In this document: in pieces, positions 1-4,729 of the stretch
Layout: every line of letters starts with the position of its first letter
Numbering within the stretch: position 1 is the first letter of the stretch
Assembly: GCA_947626155.1 (NCBI GenBank)
Contig: CANQRC010000047.1
Span: forward strand, 1 to 6,925
Length of the DNA: 6,925 nt
Origin: an uncultured Clostridia bacterium
GTDB taxonomy: Bacteria > Bacillota > Clostridia > Christensenellales > UBA1242
Direction: 5' to 3'
The notes under the pieces: model-generated
Database searches by the model: none
What the model saw: only the letters and a program-made list of their open reading frames with translations
Told to the model about the DNA's origin: nothing
Made by a program: the position numbers and the translations under genes

Positions 1-2
1 TG

Positions 3-743
3 ATGAGAAACAGGGATTATAAGCCGGACGAGATTATTTATGTGACCGACAACAGACAGAGCCTGCACTTTGAACAGGTGTTTAGGTGTTGCCGCCTTGC
101 CGGAATTAGCCCCGAGGGGCAAACGCTGACGCACGTTTCTTTTGGCACAATGAACGGCAAGGACGGAAAGCCTTTCAAAACGCGTGCAGGCGGAGTTGTT
201 AGGCTTAAGGAAGTTGTTGGGCTTTTGATTGAAAAAGCAGAGCAAAAACTTGCTGAAAACGGCATTGTTGGAAACTATGAACTTGCCCGAAGAATTGGCG
301 TTGCGGCAATGAAATTTGGCGACCTTTCAAACCTTGTGGCGAAAGATTATGTGTTTGATATTGACAAATTTTTGTCCTTTGACGGCAAAACGGGGCCTTA
401 CATTCAATACACAATTGCGCGCATCAATTCCATTTTGGCGAAAGCGAATTTTAAGGGCGGAAAAATTGAAATTTCGGGCGAGGACGAGCGCAACATTGTG
501 CTTGCAATTTTAAAACTTAATTCCTCTTATAAAATTTGCTATGACGCCTACTCTTTAAACGCGTTGTGCCTTGCTACTTTTGACCTTGCAAGCGCGTTCT
601 CAACCCTTTACAACAATCACAAAATTTTGACGGAAACTGACCAAAAGAAAAAGGAGAGTTTGCTTGCGCTTTGCACTTTGGTTAAGGCTTGTCTTGAAAA
701 GGCGCTTTGGACACTTGCCATTGACAGCGTTGAAAAAATGTAA
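3..743 (+). CDS. argS: Arginyl-tRNA synthetase, C-terminal part (5' end outside window)
   Basis: Class I aminoacyl-tRNA synthetase that charges tRNA-Arg with arginine in the cytoplasm. Only the last 246 codons or so are present; the family is usually about 550-600 residues, so the HIGH motif and most of the catalytic domain lie upstream of the window. Visible parts, numbered from the first in-window Met: the catalytic-domain stretch YVTDNRQSLHFEQVF (13-27), the ArgRS family signature HVSFGT (44-49), and GKPFKTRAGG (55-64), which stands where other class I enzymes have KMSKS. From about 130 (GPYIQYTIAR) to the end is the alpha-helical DALR-type anticodon-binding domain, ending in the usual VEKM-like tail. 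The first ATG in the window is an internal Met, not the true start. No clear intrinsic terminator follows; the next 116 bases are AT-rich and featureless up to a promoter at 860. Confidence 0.96.
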   Translation: MRNRDYKPDEIIYVTDNRQSLHFEQVFRCCRLAGISPEGQTLTHVSFGTMNGKDGKPFKTRAGGVVRLKEVVGLLIEKAEQKLAENGIVGNYELARRIGVAAMKFGDLSNLVAKDYVFDIDKFLSFDGKTGPYIQYTIARINSILAKANFKGGKIEISGEDERNIVLAILKLNSSYKICYDAYSLNALCLATFDLASAFSTLYNNHKILTETDQKKKESLLALCTLVKACLEKALWTLAIDSVEKM

Positions 744-859
744 GCTCCAAAAAATTTGCGTTTTCGACCTCTTGCCACAAATTTGAAATATCACTTAAAA
801 CATTTATTTATTATATAAAATGGGCGCAAAAAATATTTTGAAAATTTTTAAAAAAGGTC

Positions 860-888
860 TTTACAAATTGTTTTTTTTGTGCTATGAT
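860..888 (+). promoter_or_regulatory. Sigma-A-type promoter for the 51-residue protein gene
   Basis: A TTTACA -35 box (860-865) and a TATGAT -10 box (883-888) are separated by exactly 17 bases, close to the housekeeping consensus. Transcription should start near 895, giving a leader of about 30 bases before the ATG at 927. The upstream DNA (835-858) is rich in A and T runs, as in an UP-like element. The gene is therefore transcribed apart from argS. Confidence 0.75.
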
Positions 889-926
889 ATGGACAGTTAA
901 AGCAATAAACACACGGAGGTGTTATT

Positions 927-1082
927 ATGGTTAAAGTTAAAGATCAAATTTATTCATTCAACAATCTTGGCTCAGAGGGTCGCAGAGTTTTCGCGCCTGG
1001 CATGGACGGAGTTGTGGTTGAAGAGAAGGTTGACAAGTTTACTCTTCCAGAAAATTTCAGGGGACAAGAGAGAGAATTTTAA
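927..1082 (+). CDS. Small uncharacterised protein, 51 residues
   Basis: I do not recognise this protein. It is supported as a gene by its context: a near-consensus promoter (860-888), a strong GGAGGT ribosome binding site (915-920) six bases before the ATG, a complete 51-codon frame ending in TAA, and an intrinsic terminator 19 bases after the stop. The protein starts MVKVKDQIYSF, has a central glycine- and valine-rich part (GRRVFAPGMDGVVVEE, residues 18-33) and a charged tail ending FRGQEREF. The alternating hydrophobic pattern with glycines suggests a small beta-barrel-like fold, but that is inference only. It has no cysteine, signal peptide or membrane segment, so it is probably cytoplasmic. 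Its own promoter and terminator argue for abundant, separate expression. A longer frame in another register (919-1179) overlaps it but has no ribosome binding site and runs through the terminator. Confidence 0.72.
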   Translation: MVKVKDQIYSFNNLGSEGRRVFAPGMDGVVVEEKVDKFTLPENFRGQEREF

Positions 1083-1101
1083 GAAAAATTTGTTTTTAAT
1101 C

Positions 1102-1140
1102 AAAAAATATCGCAAAATATGCGGTATTTTTTTGTTTTTT
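1102..1140 (+). terminator. Intrinsic terminator after the 51-residue gene
   Basis: The stem arms AAAAAATATCGC (1102-1113) and GCGGTATTTTTT (1121-1132) pair along their whole length with one G-U pair, around the 7-base loop AAAATAT. The 3' arm runs into a long T tract (through 1140). The fold ends the small gene's transcript before the hicB-like gene. The A-rich 5' arm means it could also act on the minus strand, but no minus-strand gene is seen. Confidence 0.82.
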
Positions 1141-1143
1141 GTT

Positions 1144-1171
1144 TTGTTTTTCAAAATTTTTGTGATATTAT
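1144..1171 (+). promoter_or_regulatory. Extended -10 promoter for the HicB-like gene
   Basis: A TATTAT -10 box (1166-1171) is preceded directly by TGA (1163-1165), giving the extended TGn form. A weak TTGTTT -35 (1144-1149) lies 16 bases upstream. It sits just after the preceding terminator and would give a short leader of about 20 bases before the ATG at 1199. The -35 is poor, so the extended -10 carries most of the evidence. Confidence 0.5.
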
Positions 1172-1198
1172 ATAGATAAGATTGTTTTTGGAGTTCTT

Positions 1199-1471
1199 AT
1201 GAAAAAGTATCAATACATATATCCTGCAATATTCATTAAAGATGAGGACGAAAGTTGTCAGGTTCTTTTTCCAGACCTAAACATTTACACCGACGGCAAA
1301 AATTTGTCGGAGGCTTATGTTTACGCAAAAGGACTTTTGAAATCCTTTTTAACTTACGCGCTTAAATATGAAATAGACTTCAATAAACCTACAAGCATAG
1401 AAAAAGTTATGGCAAAATGTAAGCCAAATGAACTTGCCATGTATGTGGATGCAATAGTTGACGCCGAGTAG
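1199..1471 (+). CDS. HicB-like antitoxin-fold protein, orphan
   Basis: A 90-residue protein resembling the N-terminal domain of HicB-type antitoxins (HicB_lk/UPF0150 fold). The characteristic order is present: a YPAIF strand (8-12), an acidic turn, a VLFPDL strand (22-27), a Gly turn, and then a helix rich in Ala and Leu (LSEAYVYAKGLLKSFL, 36-51). In HicAB pairs HicB binds and inhibits the HicA mRNA interferase and often represses its own operon through a C-terminal RHH or HTH domain. Here the chain stops at 90 residues, leaving no room for a clear DNA-binding domain, and no HicA (a small, basic dsRBD-like protein) is encoded on either side. The start is set by GGAG (1190-1193), five bases before ATG. 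It may be a solitary or domesticated antitoxin, or a HicB-fold protein with another role. Fold assignment is fairly secure; function is not. Confidence 0.75.
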   Translation: MKKYQYIYPAIFIKDEDESCQVLFPDLNIYTDGKNLSEAYVYAKGLLKSFLTYALKYEIDFNKPTSIEKVMAKCKPNELAMYVDAIVDAE

Positions 1472-1503
1472 CAAAAATTTTCAAAACTATTATAAGAAAA
1501 CAC

Positions 1504-1532
1504 TTGACTTAAAACTTTTTATATGTTATATT
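1504..1532 (+). promoter_or_regulatory. Promoter of the rpmG-secE-nusG cluster
   Basis: TTGACT (-35, 1504-1509) and TATATT (-10, 1527-1532) are spaced by 17 bases, with a TG at 1524-1525 that makes an extended -10. The predicted start is near 1539, about 47 bases before the rpmG ATG. An alternative -10, TATTAT at 1529-1534, would move the start two bases downstream. The start falls inside the left arm of the hairpin at 1537-1571. Confidence 0.7.
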
Positions 1533-1536
1533 ATGG

Positions 1537-1571
1537 CTAACACTTCTTGAATAAAGGGTGTTAGTTTTTTT
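1537..1571 (+). terminator. Terminator-like hairpin at the rpmG transcription start
   Basis: The arms CTAACAC (1537-1543) and GTGTTAG (1558-1564) pair perfectly. Two further G-U pairs (1544-1545 with 1556-1557) are possible, and the loop is about 10 bases. Seven Ts (1565-1571) follow directly, so it has the form of an intrinsic terminator. It lies downstream of the predicted -10 and upstream of the rpmG ribosome binding site. It could stop read-through from the hicB-like gene, or act as a 5'-end hairpin or attenuator on rpmG mRNA. Which role applies depends on the exact start site. Confidence 0.5.
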
Positions 1572-1585
1572 GTTAGGAGAAGAAA

Positions 1586-1747
1586 ATGGCAGCACCAAAA
1601 CGCAAAATAATCACACTTGAATGCACAGAATGTGGCGAAAGAAACTATTCCACAGAAAAAAACACAACTGCAAATCCAGAAAGAATTGAAATCATGAAAT
1701 TCTGCTCTAAGTGTGGCAAGAGAACAAAGCATAAAGAAACAAAATAA
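1586..1747 (+). CDS. rpmG: Ribosomal protein L33 (bL33), zinc-ribbon form
   Basis: Small 50S subunit protein near the E site, 53 residues. The frame shows the bL33 pattern: basic N-terminus (PKRKI), ITLECTECGERNYSTEKN, then KFCSKCGKRTKHKETK at the C-terminus, the last part being a family hallmark. Two CxxC pairs (C13/C16 and C40/C43) make this the zinc-binding version; many bacteria also carry a paralogue lacking the cysteines. AGGAGA (1575-1580) precedes the ATG by five bases. It is first in a cluster with secE (40 bases downstream) and nusG, a widely conserved order. The tRNA-Trp gene often found between rpmG and secE in Firmicutes is not present. Confidence 0.95.
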   Translation: MAAPKRKIITLECTECGERNYSTEKNTTANPERIEIMKFCSKCGKRTKHKETK

Positions 1748-1787
1748 ATGGTTTTGAAAAAAACTAATTTTTCCAATTGGAGGGTTT

Positions 1788-2138
1788 ATGTCAAAGAAAC
1801 AAAAAGCACTTGTTGCAGAAGAAACTTTGAAGAGTGATAACAAACAGAACCAAGTCACTCAGGGCAACGCTGTGAAAAGTGACAAAAAAGCCAAAGACAA
1901 AAATGACGGCAAGAATCAAAAGAAAAAAGACAAACAAAAAGATAAAAAGGAAAAGGGCGGAATTGTAAGAAAAACAAAAGAAACCGTTTCCGAACTTAAA
2001 AAAGTAACTTGGCCGACTTTTGGCGAAGTTGTAAAAAAGACAGGCATTGTTGTTGCGTTTGTCGTAATTTTTGGTTTGTTTCTTTTTGGCGTAAACTACT
2101 TGCTTGGCTACCTTGCAAAGTTGCTTATTAAGTTTTAG
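1788..2138 (+). CDS. secE: Preprotein translocase subunit SecE with Lys-rich extension
   Basis: Essential membrane subunit that clamps SecY in the SecYEG protein-export channel. The family core is at the C-terminus: the amphipathic helix TVSELKKVTWPTFGEVVKKT (66-85), containing the typical KKVTWPT motif, then one hydrophobic membrane segment (about 86-110), ending in a short basic tail. Ahead of it are about 58 residues of low-complexity, highly charged sequence dominated by Lys, Asp, Gln and Asn, so the protein is 116 residues against about 60-75 for the minimal single-span form. The start is supported by GGAGGG (1779-1784), three bases before ATG. No better ribosome binding site is seen nearer the core, so the extension appears to be translated. 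nusG begins 23 bases after the stop. Confidence 0.94.
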   Translation: MSKKQKALVAEETLKSDNKQNQVTQGNAVKSDKKAKDKNDGKNQKKKDKQKDKKEKGGIVRKTKETVSELKKVTWPTFGEVVKKTGIVVAFVVIFGLFLFGVNYLLGYLAKLLIKF

Positions 2139-2161
2139 CGAATAGAAGGAGATTTTAAGTT

Positions 2162-2692
2162 ATGGAACATTCAAGAGAACCAAAATGGTATGTGCTTCAC
2201 ACATTTTCAGGTTATGAAAATGTAGCAAAAGAAAATCTTGAAACCGTTGTAGAAAAGTTCAATTTACAAGACAGAATTTTTGACATCATCATTCCTGAGG
2301 AAGAGGTGATTGAAGAAAAGAACGGAAAGAAAAAGCTTGTCACAAGAAAAAGTATGCCATGTTATCTTCTTGTAAAGATGATTTATGGCGACGACCTTTG
2401 GCACAACGTCACAAGAACGCGCGGCATAACCGGTTTTGTTGGGCCAAAAGGAAGACCACTTGCCTTGACCGACGAAGAAGTTTTGAAGATGAGGCTTGAA
2501 AAAATTAAGGTTGAAACTGACGTTGCGGTTGGCGACAAGGTTGAAATTATTGACGGCCCTCTTGACAAAATGGTTGGAACAGTTGTTTCAGTTGCACCAG
2601 AGGCAGGAACGCTTACAGTTAAACTTGAAATGTTTGGAAGAGAGAATAATGTAGAACTTTCTTACGAACAAGTGCATAAAGTGAACGCTTAA
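2162..2692 (+). CDS. nusG: Transcription termination/antitermination factor NusG
   Basis: Transcription elongation factor that binds the RNA polymerase clamp and, through its KOW domain, Rho or ribosomal protein S10 (NusE). The 176-residue length is typical. The NGN domain spans about 8-107, opening with KWYVLHTFSGYENVAKENL, including CYLLVKM (67-73) and then TRTRGITGFVG (85-94). The KOW domain spans about 122-176, with GDKVEIIDGPL (124-134), a Gly-rich turn, then EMFGRENNVELSYEQV (156-171), a near-textbook C-terminal motif. AGGAGA (about 2146-2151) lies upstream of the ATG. It closes the rpmG-secE-nusG run. In most bacteria rplK follows immediately; here 248 bases holding a REP-like repeat and an rplK leader intervene. 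Confidence 0.97.
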   Translation: MEHSREPKWYVLHTFSGYENVAKENLETVVEKFNLQDRIFDIIIPEEEVIEEKNGKKKLVTRKSMPCYLLVKMIYGDDLWHNVTRTRGITGFVGPKGRPLALTDEEVLKMRLEKIKVETDVAVGDKVEIIDGPLDKMVGTVVSVAPEAGTLTVKLEMFGRENNVELSYEQVHKVNA

Positions 2693-2704
2693 ATTTGATA
2701 TTTT

Positions 2705-2733
2705 TTGAAAATAAAACCCAATTTTCATTAAAA
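2705..2733 (+). promoter_or_regulatory. Weak candidate promoter upstream of the nusG-rplK repeat
   Basis: TTGAAA (2705-2710) and TTAAAT (2728-2733) are 17 bases apart. The match is modest and the region is AT-rich, so chance is a real possibility. If used, the transcript would contain the whole REP-like structure in its leader before rplK. Confidence 0.28.
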
Positions 2734-2766
2734 TATTGTCCGTTATGACATTAAACTGACAGGACC

Positions 2767-2855
2767 TGTCACCCTGAGCCGACACACGGTGTCGTGCCGA
2801 AGGATCTCGTGTGAATGAGATGTTTCGACTGCGCCGCGCTCCGCTCAACATGACA
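2767..2855. repeat. REP-like inverted pair between nusG and rplK
   Basis: Two units of the dispersed repeat face each other (2767-2808 and 2817-2855). The outer arms TGTCA...TGAGC (2767-2779) and GCTCA...TGACA (2843-2855) are complementary apart from three central bases. The inner arms CGAA..ATCTC (2798-2808) and GAGAT..TTCG (2817-2827) also pair. A separate perfect hairpin, CGACAC-acg-GTGTCG (2780-2794), lies within the first unit. The whole can fold as a long branched stem in DNA or RNA. The same units recur at 4104-4162, 4400-4482 and 4509-4537. There is no T tract, so it is not a standard intrinsic terminator. Confidence 0.8.
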
Positions 2856-2880
2856 AAAAAGTTTCGACAAAACTTAAAAT
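2850..2880 (+). promoter_or_regulatory. Weak candidate promoter just before the rplK leader
   Basis: ATGACA (2850-2855) overlaps the end of the repeat, and TAAAAT (2875-2880) lies 19 bases downstream (18 if read as TTAAAA). The spacing is long and the match imperfect, but the predicted start (about 2887-2890) coincides with the first base of the structured rplK leader. Read-through from nusG is the alternative source of rplK mRNA. Confidence 0.3.
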
Positions 2881-2889
2881 TGTCTAATT

Positions 2890-2935
2890 TGTGGGAGAGC
2901 CATTGCCAAGGCTCAATTTCACCACATTAGGAGGT
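2890..2935 (+). promoter_or_regulatory. Putative ribosomal protein L1-binding leader of rplK-rplA
   Basis: The outer stem TGTGG (2890-2894) pairs with CCACA (2922-2926). The inner stem GAGCC (2897-2901) pairs with GGCTC (2910-2914) around the loop ATTGCCAA. The internal loop is asymmetric: GA on the left, AATTTCA on the right. The left part reads GTGGGAG and the right part AATTTCACCAC, closely resembling the two strands at the base of the L1 stalk of 23S rRNA (GGUGGGAG and GAAAUACCACC, from memory). The rplK ribosome binding site AGGAGGT (2929-2935) begins two bases after the stem. L1 bound here would block translation of rplK and, by coupling, rplA. L1 autoregulation of the L11 operon is established in E. 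coli; its use here is inferred. Confidence 0.72.
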
Positions 2936-2940
2936 ATAAA

Positions 2941-3366
2941 ATGGCAAAGAAAGTTAAAGCAGTTGTTAAATTACAACTCGAAGCGGGCAAAGCCACACCT
3001 GGACCACCTGTAGGTTCTTCTCTTGGACCTCACGGAATCAACATTGCGGCTTTTGTTAAGGAATTTAATGATAAAACCGCTTCTCAGGCAGGGTTTATTA
3101 TTCCTGTTGTGATCACTATCTTTGAAGATAGAAGTTTCACATTTGAGATGAAAACCCCACCAGCAGCAGTTCTTATTAAAAAGGCTATTGGTCTTGAAAA
3201 GGGCTCTGCAAAACCAAACAAAACAAAAGTCGGAAAGATTACCAGAGAGCAAATCAGAAAAATTGCTGAAACAAAACTTCCTGATTTGAACGCTGAGAAC
3301 ATCGAAAGTGCTATGTCCATGATTGCAGGTGCTGCAAGATCTATGGGCGTGGAAGTTGTGGACTAG
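2941..3366 (+). CDS. rplK: Ribosomal protein L11 (uL11)
   Basis: 50S protein at the GTPase-associated centre; with the L10-L12 stalk it helps elongation factors work, and it is the site for thiopeptides and RelA activation. The length, 141 residues, is standard. The N-terminal domain shows VKLQLEAGKATPGPPVG (9-25), with the conserved Pro pairs of the PGPPVG loop, then LGPHGINI (28-35) and the junction KTPPAAVLIKKA (71-82). The C-terminal RNA-binding domain carries AAR-SMGVEV near the end. The start follows AGGAGGT (2929-2935). It is followed after 10 bases by rplA, whose ribosome binding site overlaps the rplK stop, so the two are translationally linked. A putative L1 target precedes it. Confidence 0.97.
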   Translation: MAKKVKAVVKLQLEAGKATPGPPVGSSLGPHGINIAAFVKEFNDKTASQAGFIIPVVITIFEDRSFTFEMKTPPAAVLIKKAIGLEKGSAKPNKTKVGKITREQIRKIAETKLPDLNAENIESAMSMIAGAARSMGVEVVD

Positions 3367-3376
3367 GAGGCTGAAA

Positions 3377-4057
3377 ATGAAAAATAAGAGAATGGCAAAG
3401 TGCCTTGAAAGTTTTGATAAAACAGCATCCTACGATGTTTCAACTGCACTTGAAAATGTATTGAAAACTGCAACCGCAAAGTTTGACGAAAGTGTTGAAC
3501 TTCACGTTAGACTTGGTGTTGACGGAAGAAACGCTGACCAACAAGTTCGTGGCGTGGTTGTTCTTCCAAACGGAACAGGTAAAACTGTTAGAGTTTTGGT
3601 TATTGCTCGTGGCGACAAGGCAGACGAGGCTACTAAGGCCGGCGCTGACTTTGTTGGCGGAGAGGAAATTGTTGCAAAAATCAACGGCGGATGGCTTGAC
3701 TTTGATGTCTGCATCACAACCCCAGATATGATGGGAATTGTTGGCCGCATTGCAAGAATTCTTGGACCAAAAGGCTTGATGCCAAACCCAAAGAGCGGAA
3801 CAGTTACCATGGACGTTACTAAGGCTATCAAAGATGTTAAAGCCGGAAAGGTTGAATACAGACTTGATAAAACAAACAATGTCCATGTTATCATCGGAAA
3901 GAAGAGTTTTGGAAAAGAAAAACTTCTTGAAAACTTCAACACCATTATGGAGGCTCTTGTTAGGGCTAAACCAGCCGCTGCAAAGGGACAATACATCAAA
4001 AGCGTTACGCTTGCTTCATCAATGGGACCTGGAGTGAAGGTGACATACAACATCTAA
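3377..4057 (+). CDS. rplA: Ribosomal protein L1 (uL1)
   Basis: Largest stalk protein of the 50S subunit; it guides deacylated tRNA out of the E site and represses its own operon by binding a leader mimic of its rRNA site. From the chosen start it has 226 residues, close to the usual 225-235. Landmarks are ADQQVRGVVVLPNGTGKTVRVLV (53-75), GADFVGGEE (89-97), the family signature ILGPKGLMPNPKSGTVT (128-144) in domain II, and a C-terminal TLASSMGPGVKV (211-222). The ATG at 3377 is chosen because AGGAGG (3365-3370) sits six bases upstream, overlapping the rplK stop. An upstream ATG at 3323 lies inside rplK without a ribosome binding site, and a Met at 3392 is too far from it. rplJ and rplL do not follow, and I see no clear terminator after the stop. 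Confidence 0.97.
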   Translation: MKNKRMAKCLESFDKTASYDVSTALENVLKTATAKFDESVELHVRLGVDGRNADQQVRGVVVLPNGTGKTVRVLVIARGDKADEATKAGADFVGGEEIVAKINGGWLDFDVCITTPDMMGIVGRIARILGPKGLMPNPKSGTVTMDVTKAIKDVKAGKVEYRLDKTNNVHVIIGKKSFGKEKLLENFNTIMEALVRAKPAAAKGQYIKSVTLASSMGPGVKVTYNI

Positions 4058-4103
4058 TAGCGGGGACAACTAGAATTTCTTAACGCGGACAAGCCCGATC
4101 GGC

Positions 4104-4162
4104 TGTCATTCTGCCTTAATGTTGTCATTCTGAGCGGAGCGAAGCGAAGCCGAAGAATCTCG
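4104..4162 (+). repeat. REP-like repeat unit with a partial copy before it
   Basis: The 10-mer TGTCATTCTG occurs at 4104-4113 as a partial unit and again at 4123-4132 as the start of a full unit. The full unit continues with TGAGCGGAGCGAAGCGAAG and the core CCGAAGAATCTCG, ending at 4162. Its shape (GTCATTCTGA, then a GC-rich variable part, then GAAGAATCTC) matches the reverse complement of the second unit at 2817-2855. GAGCG and AAGCG steps inside make short tandem echoes. Confidence 0.8.
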
Positions 4163-4250
4163 GGCATGACCGCTAAAATTCGTTTTCCCCGCGAGCCCCT
4201 TTCCGCACCTCGAAAAATTCCGATGGACATTTTTCGTCGGTAGAAGTGAA

Positions 4251-4300
4251 TTTCCAATTTTGTATGCCGGGCAAAGCCCTACGCAAGACAAAATTGGAAA
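4251..4300. repeat. Long perfect dyad with nested hairpin
   Basis: The 13-base arms TTTCCAATTTTGT (4251-4263) and ACAAAATTGGAAA (4288-4300) are perfectly complementary. Inside them, TGC (4265-4267) pairs with GCA (4283-4285), and GGGC (4269-4272) pairs with GCCC (4276-4279) around an AAA loop. The full 50 bases can form one long hairpin or cruciform. No T tract follows on either strand, which argues against a terminator. It could be the whole of a tiny MITE-like element or a processed RNA; no gene is associated. Confidence 0.7.
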
Positions 4301-4399
4301 ACGGGATTGAGAGCGAGAAAGTCCGTCTCTGCAGGCGACTCTCTTGCGAAGTGCGGCGTTGGGGGCTTGTGAAAGTCAGTGCTTCGAAGCCTTACCCGC

Positions 4400-4482
4400 T
4401 GTCATTCTGAACGAAGTGAAGAATCTCGGCGCAGGCTTGTGAGACAAGAGGTTGAGATCCTTCGGCAAGCCTCAGGATGACA
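4400..4482. repeat. REP-like inverted pair
   Basis: The left unit at 4400-4427 opens with TGTCATTCTGA, passes through ACGAAGTGAA and ends GAATCTC. The right unit at 4454-4482 is inverted, from GAGATCCTTCGG to TCAGGATGACA. The outer arms pair with one mismatch and the inner GAATCTC/GAGATCC arms pair over five bases. This is the same arrangement as at 2767-2855 but with different variable middles, as expected for a mobile or transposed palindromic family rather than a copied segment. Confidence 0.78.
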
Positions 4483-4508
4483 ATAGAGTGAGGATGCAAA
4501 GCAACCGT

Positions 4509-4587
4509 TGTCATTCTGCATCGCAAAGCAAATCTCGCTGACGGGCTTACGGGCGTTGGCGCTACGGAGAGAAAGAATCTCGGGCGT
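4509..4587 (+). repeat. Degenerate REP-like units
   Basis: A unit from 4509 starts TGTCATTCTG and ends AAATCTCG (4537), with an unusual middle (CATCGCAAAGC). A further half-unit, GAGAGAAAGAATCTCGGG (4567-4584), keeps only the distal core. The 10-mer CGGGCGTTGG lies on both sides of that half-unit (4550-4559 and 4581-4590). These copies appear eroded compared with those at 4123 and 4400. Confidence 0.6.
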
Positions 4588-4700
4588 TGGGTTACAAAAA
4601 TCAGACACGGTCTGACAAAAATAGTGCTTTTTAAACAGCATAATCGCGTTTGAATTTTACAAAATATTTTTTGAAATTCGCCAACTTCTTTTTATTTTGA

Positions 4701-4729
4701 TTGACTTAAAGGCGAATATGAGATAAAAT
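4701..4729 (+). promoter_or_regulatory. Promoter of the large secreted protein gene
   Basis: TTGACT (-35, 4701-4706) and TAAAAT (-10, 4724-4729) are 17 bases apart. The predicted start near 4736 gives a leader of about 33 bases. Two dyads surround it: ATTCGCC (4676-4682) with GGCGAAT (4711-4717), which bracket the -35 box, and the perfect palindrome GTTATATAAC (4736-4745) at the start site. Either could bind a regulator, but this is speculation. Confidence 0.72.

Larger units (their letters stand above)
4058..4700. other. Gene-free, repeat-rich spacer after rplA
   Basis: About 640 bases without a believable gene. It is visibly richer in G and C than its neighbours from 4085 to about 4590 and then turns AT-rich. 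It contains several REP-like units in both orientations (listed separately) and a 50-base dyad at 4251-4300. Smaller features are a hairpin CGAAAAA/TTTTTCG (4211-4236), a GAGAG/CTCTC pair (4309-4343), a repeated 9-mer GGCTTGTGA (4364 and 4434) and a repeated 10-mer CGGGCGTTGG (4550 and 4581). Frames on the minus strand (4054-4291, 4402-4641) are translations of the repeats, have no ribosome binding sites and should not be annotated. It occupies the place where rplJ-rplL would usually start. Confidence 0.8.

Noticed and set aside
919..1179. 86-codon frame overlapping the 51-residue gene
   Set aside because: It starts inside the ribosome binding site region of the small gene, lacks its own, and reads through the terminator hairpin.
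3440..4053. Two 183-codon open frames on the minus strand across rplA
   Set aside because: They lie wholly opposite a clear L1 gene, have no ribosome binding sites, and their translations look like antisense of conserved coding sequence.
4601..4620. TCAGAC-acg-GTCTGA hairpin next to A runs as a terminator
   Set aside because: On the plus strand it is followed by A, not T. On the minus strand it would be terminator-like, but no minus-strand gene leads into it; possibly a relic.
4054..4641. Minus-strand frames of 61-79 codons in the spacer
   Set aside because: Their peptides are translations of the REP-like repeats (for example the LRFAPLRMT and CHPEACRR stretches), a known source of false hypothetical proteins; no ribosome binding sites.
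4058..4700. CRISPR array, or a tRNA or rRNA gene in the repeat spacer
   Set aside because: The repeats are irregular in spacing and orientation with variable middles, and no cloverleaf with CCA-end or rRNA-like stretch could be found by eye.
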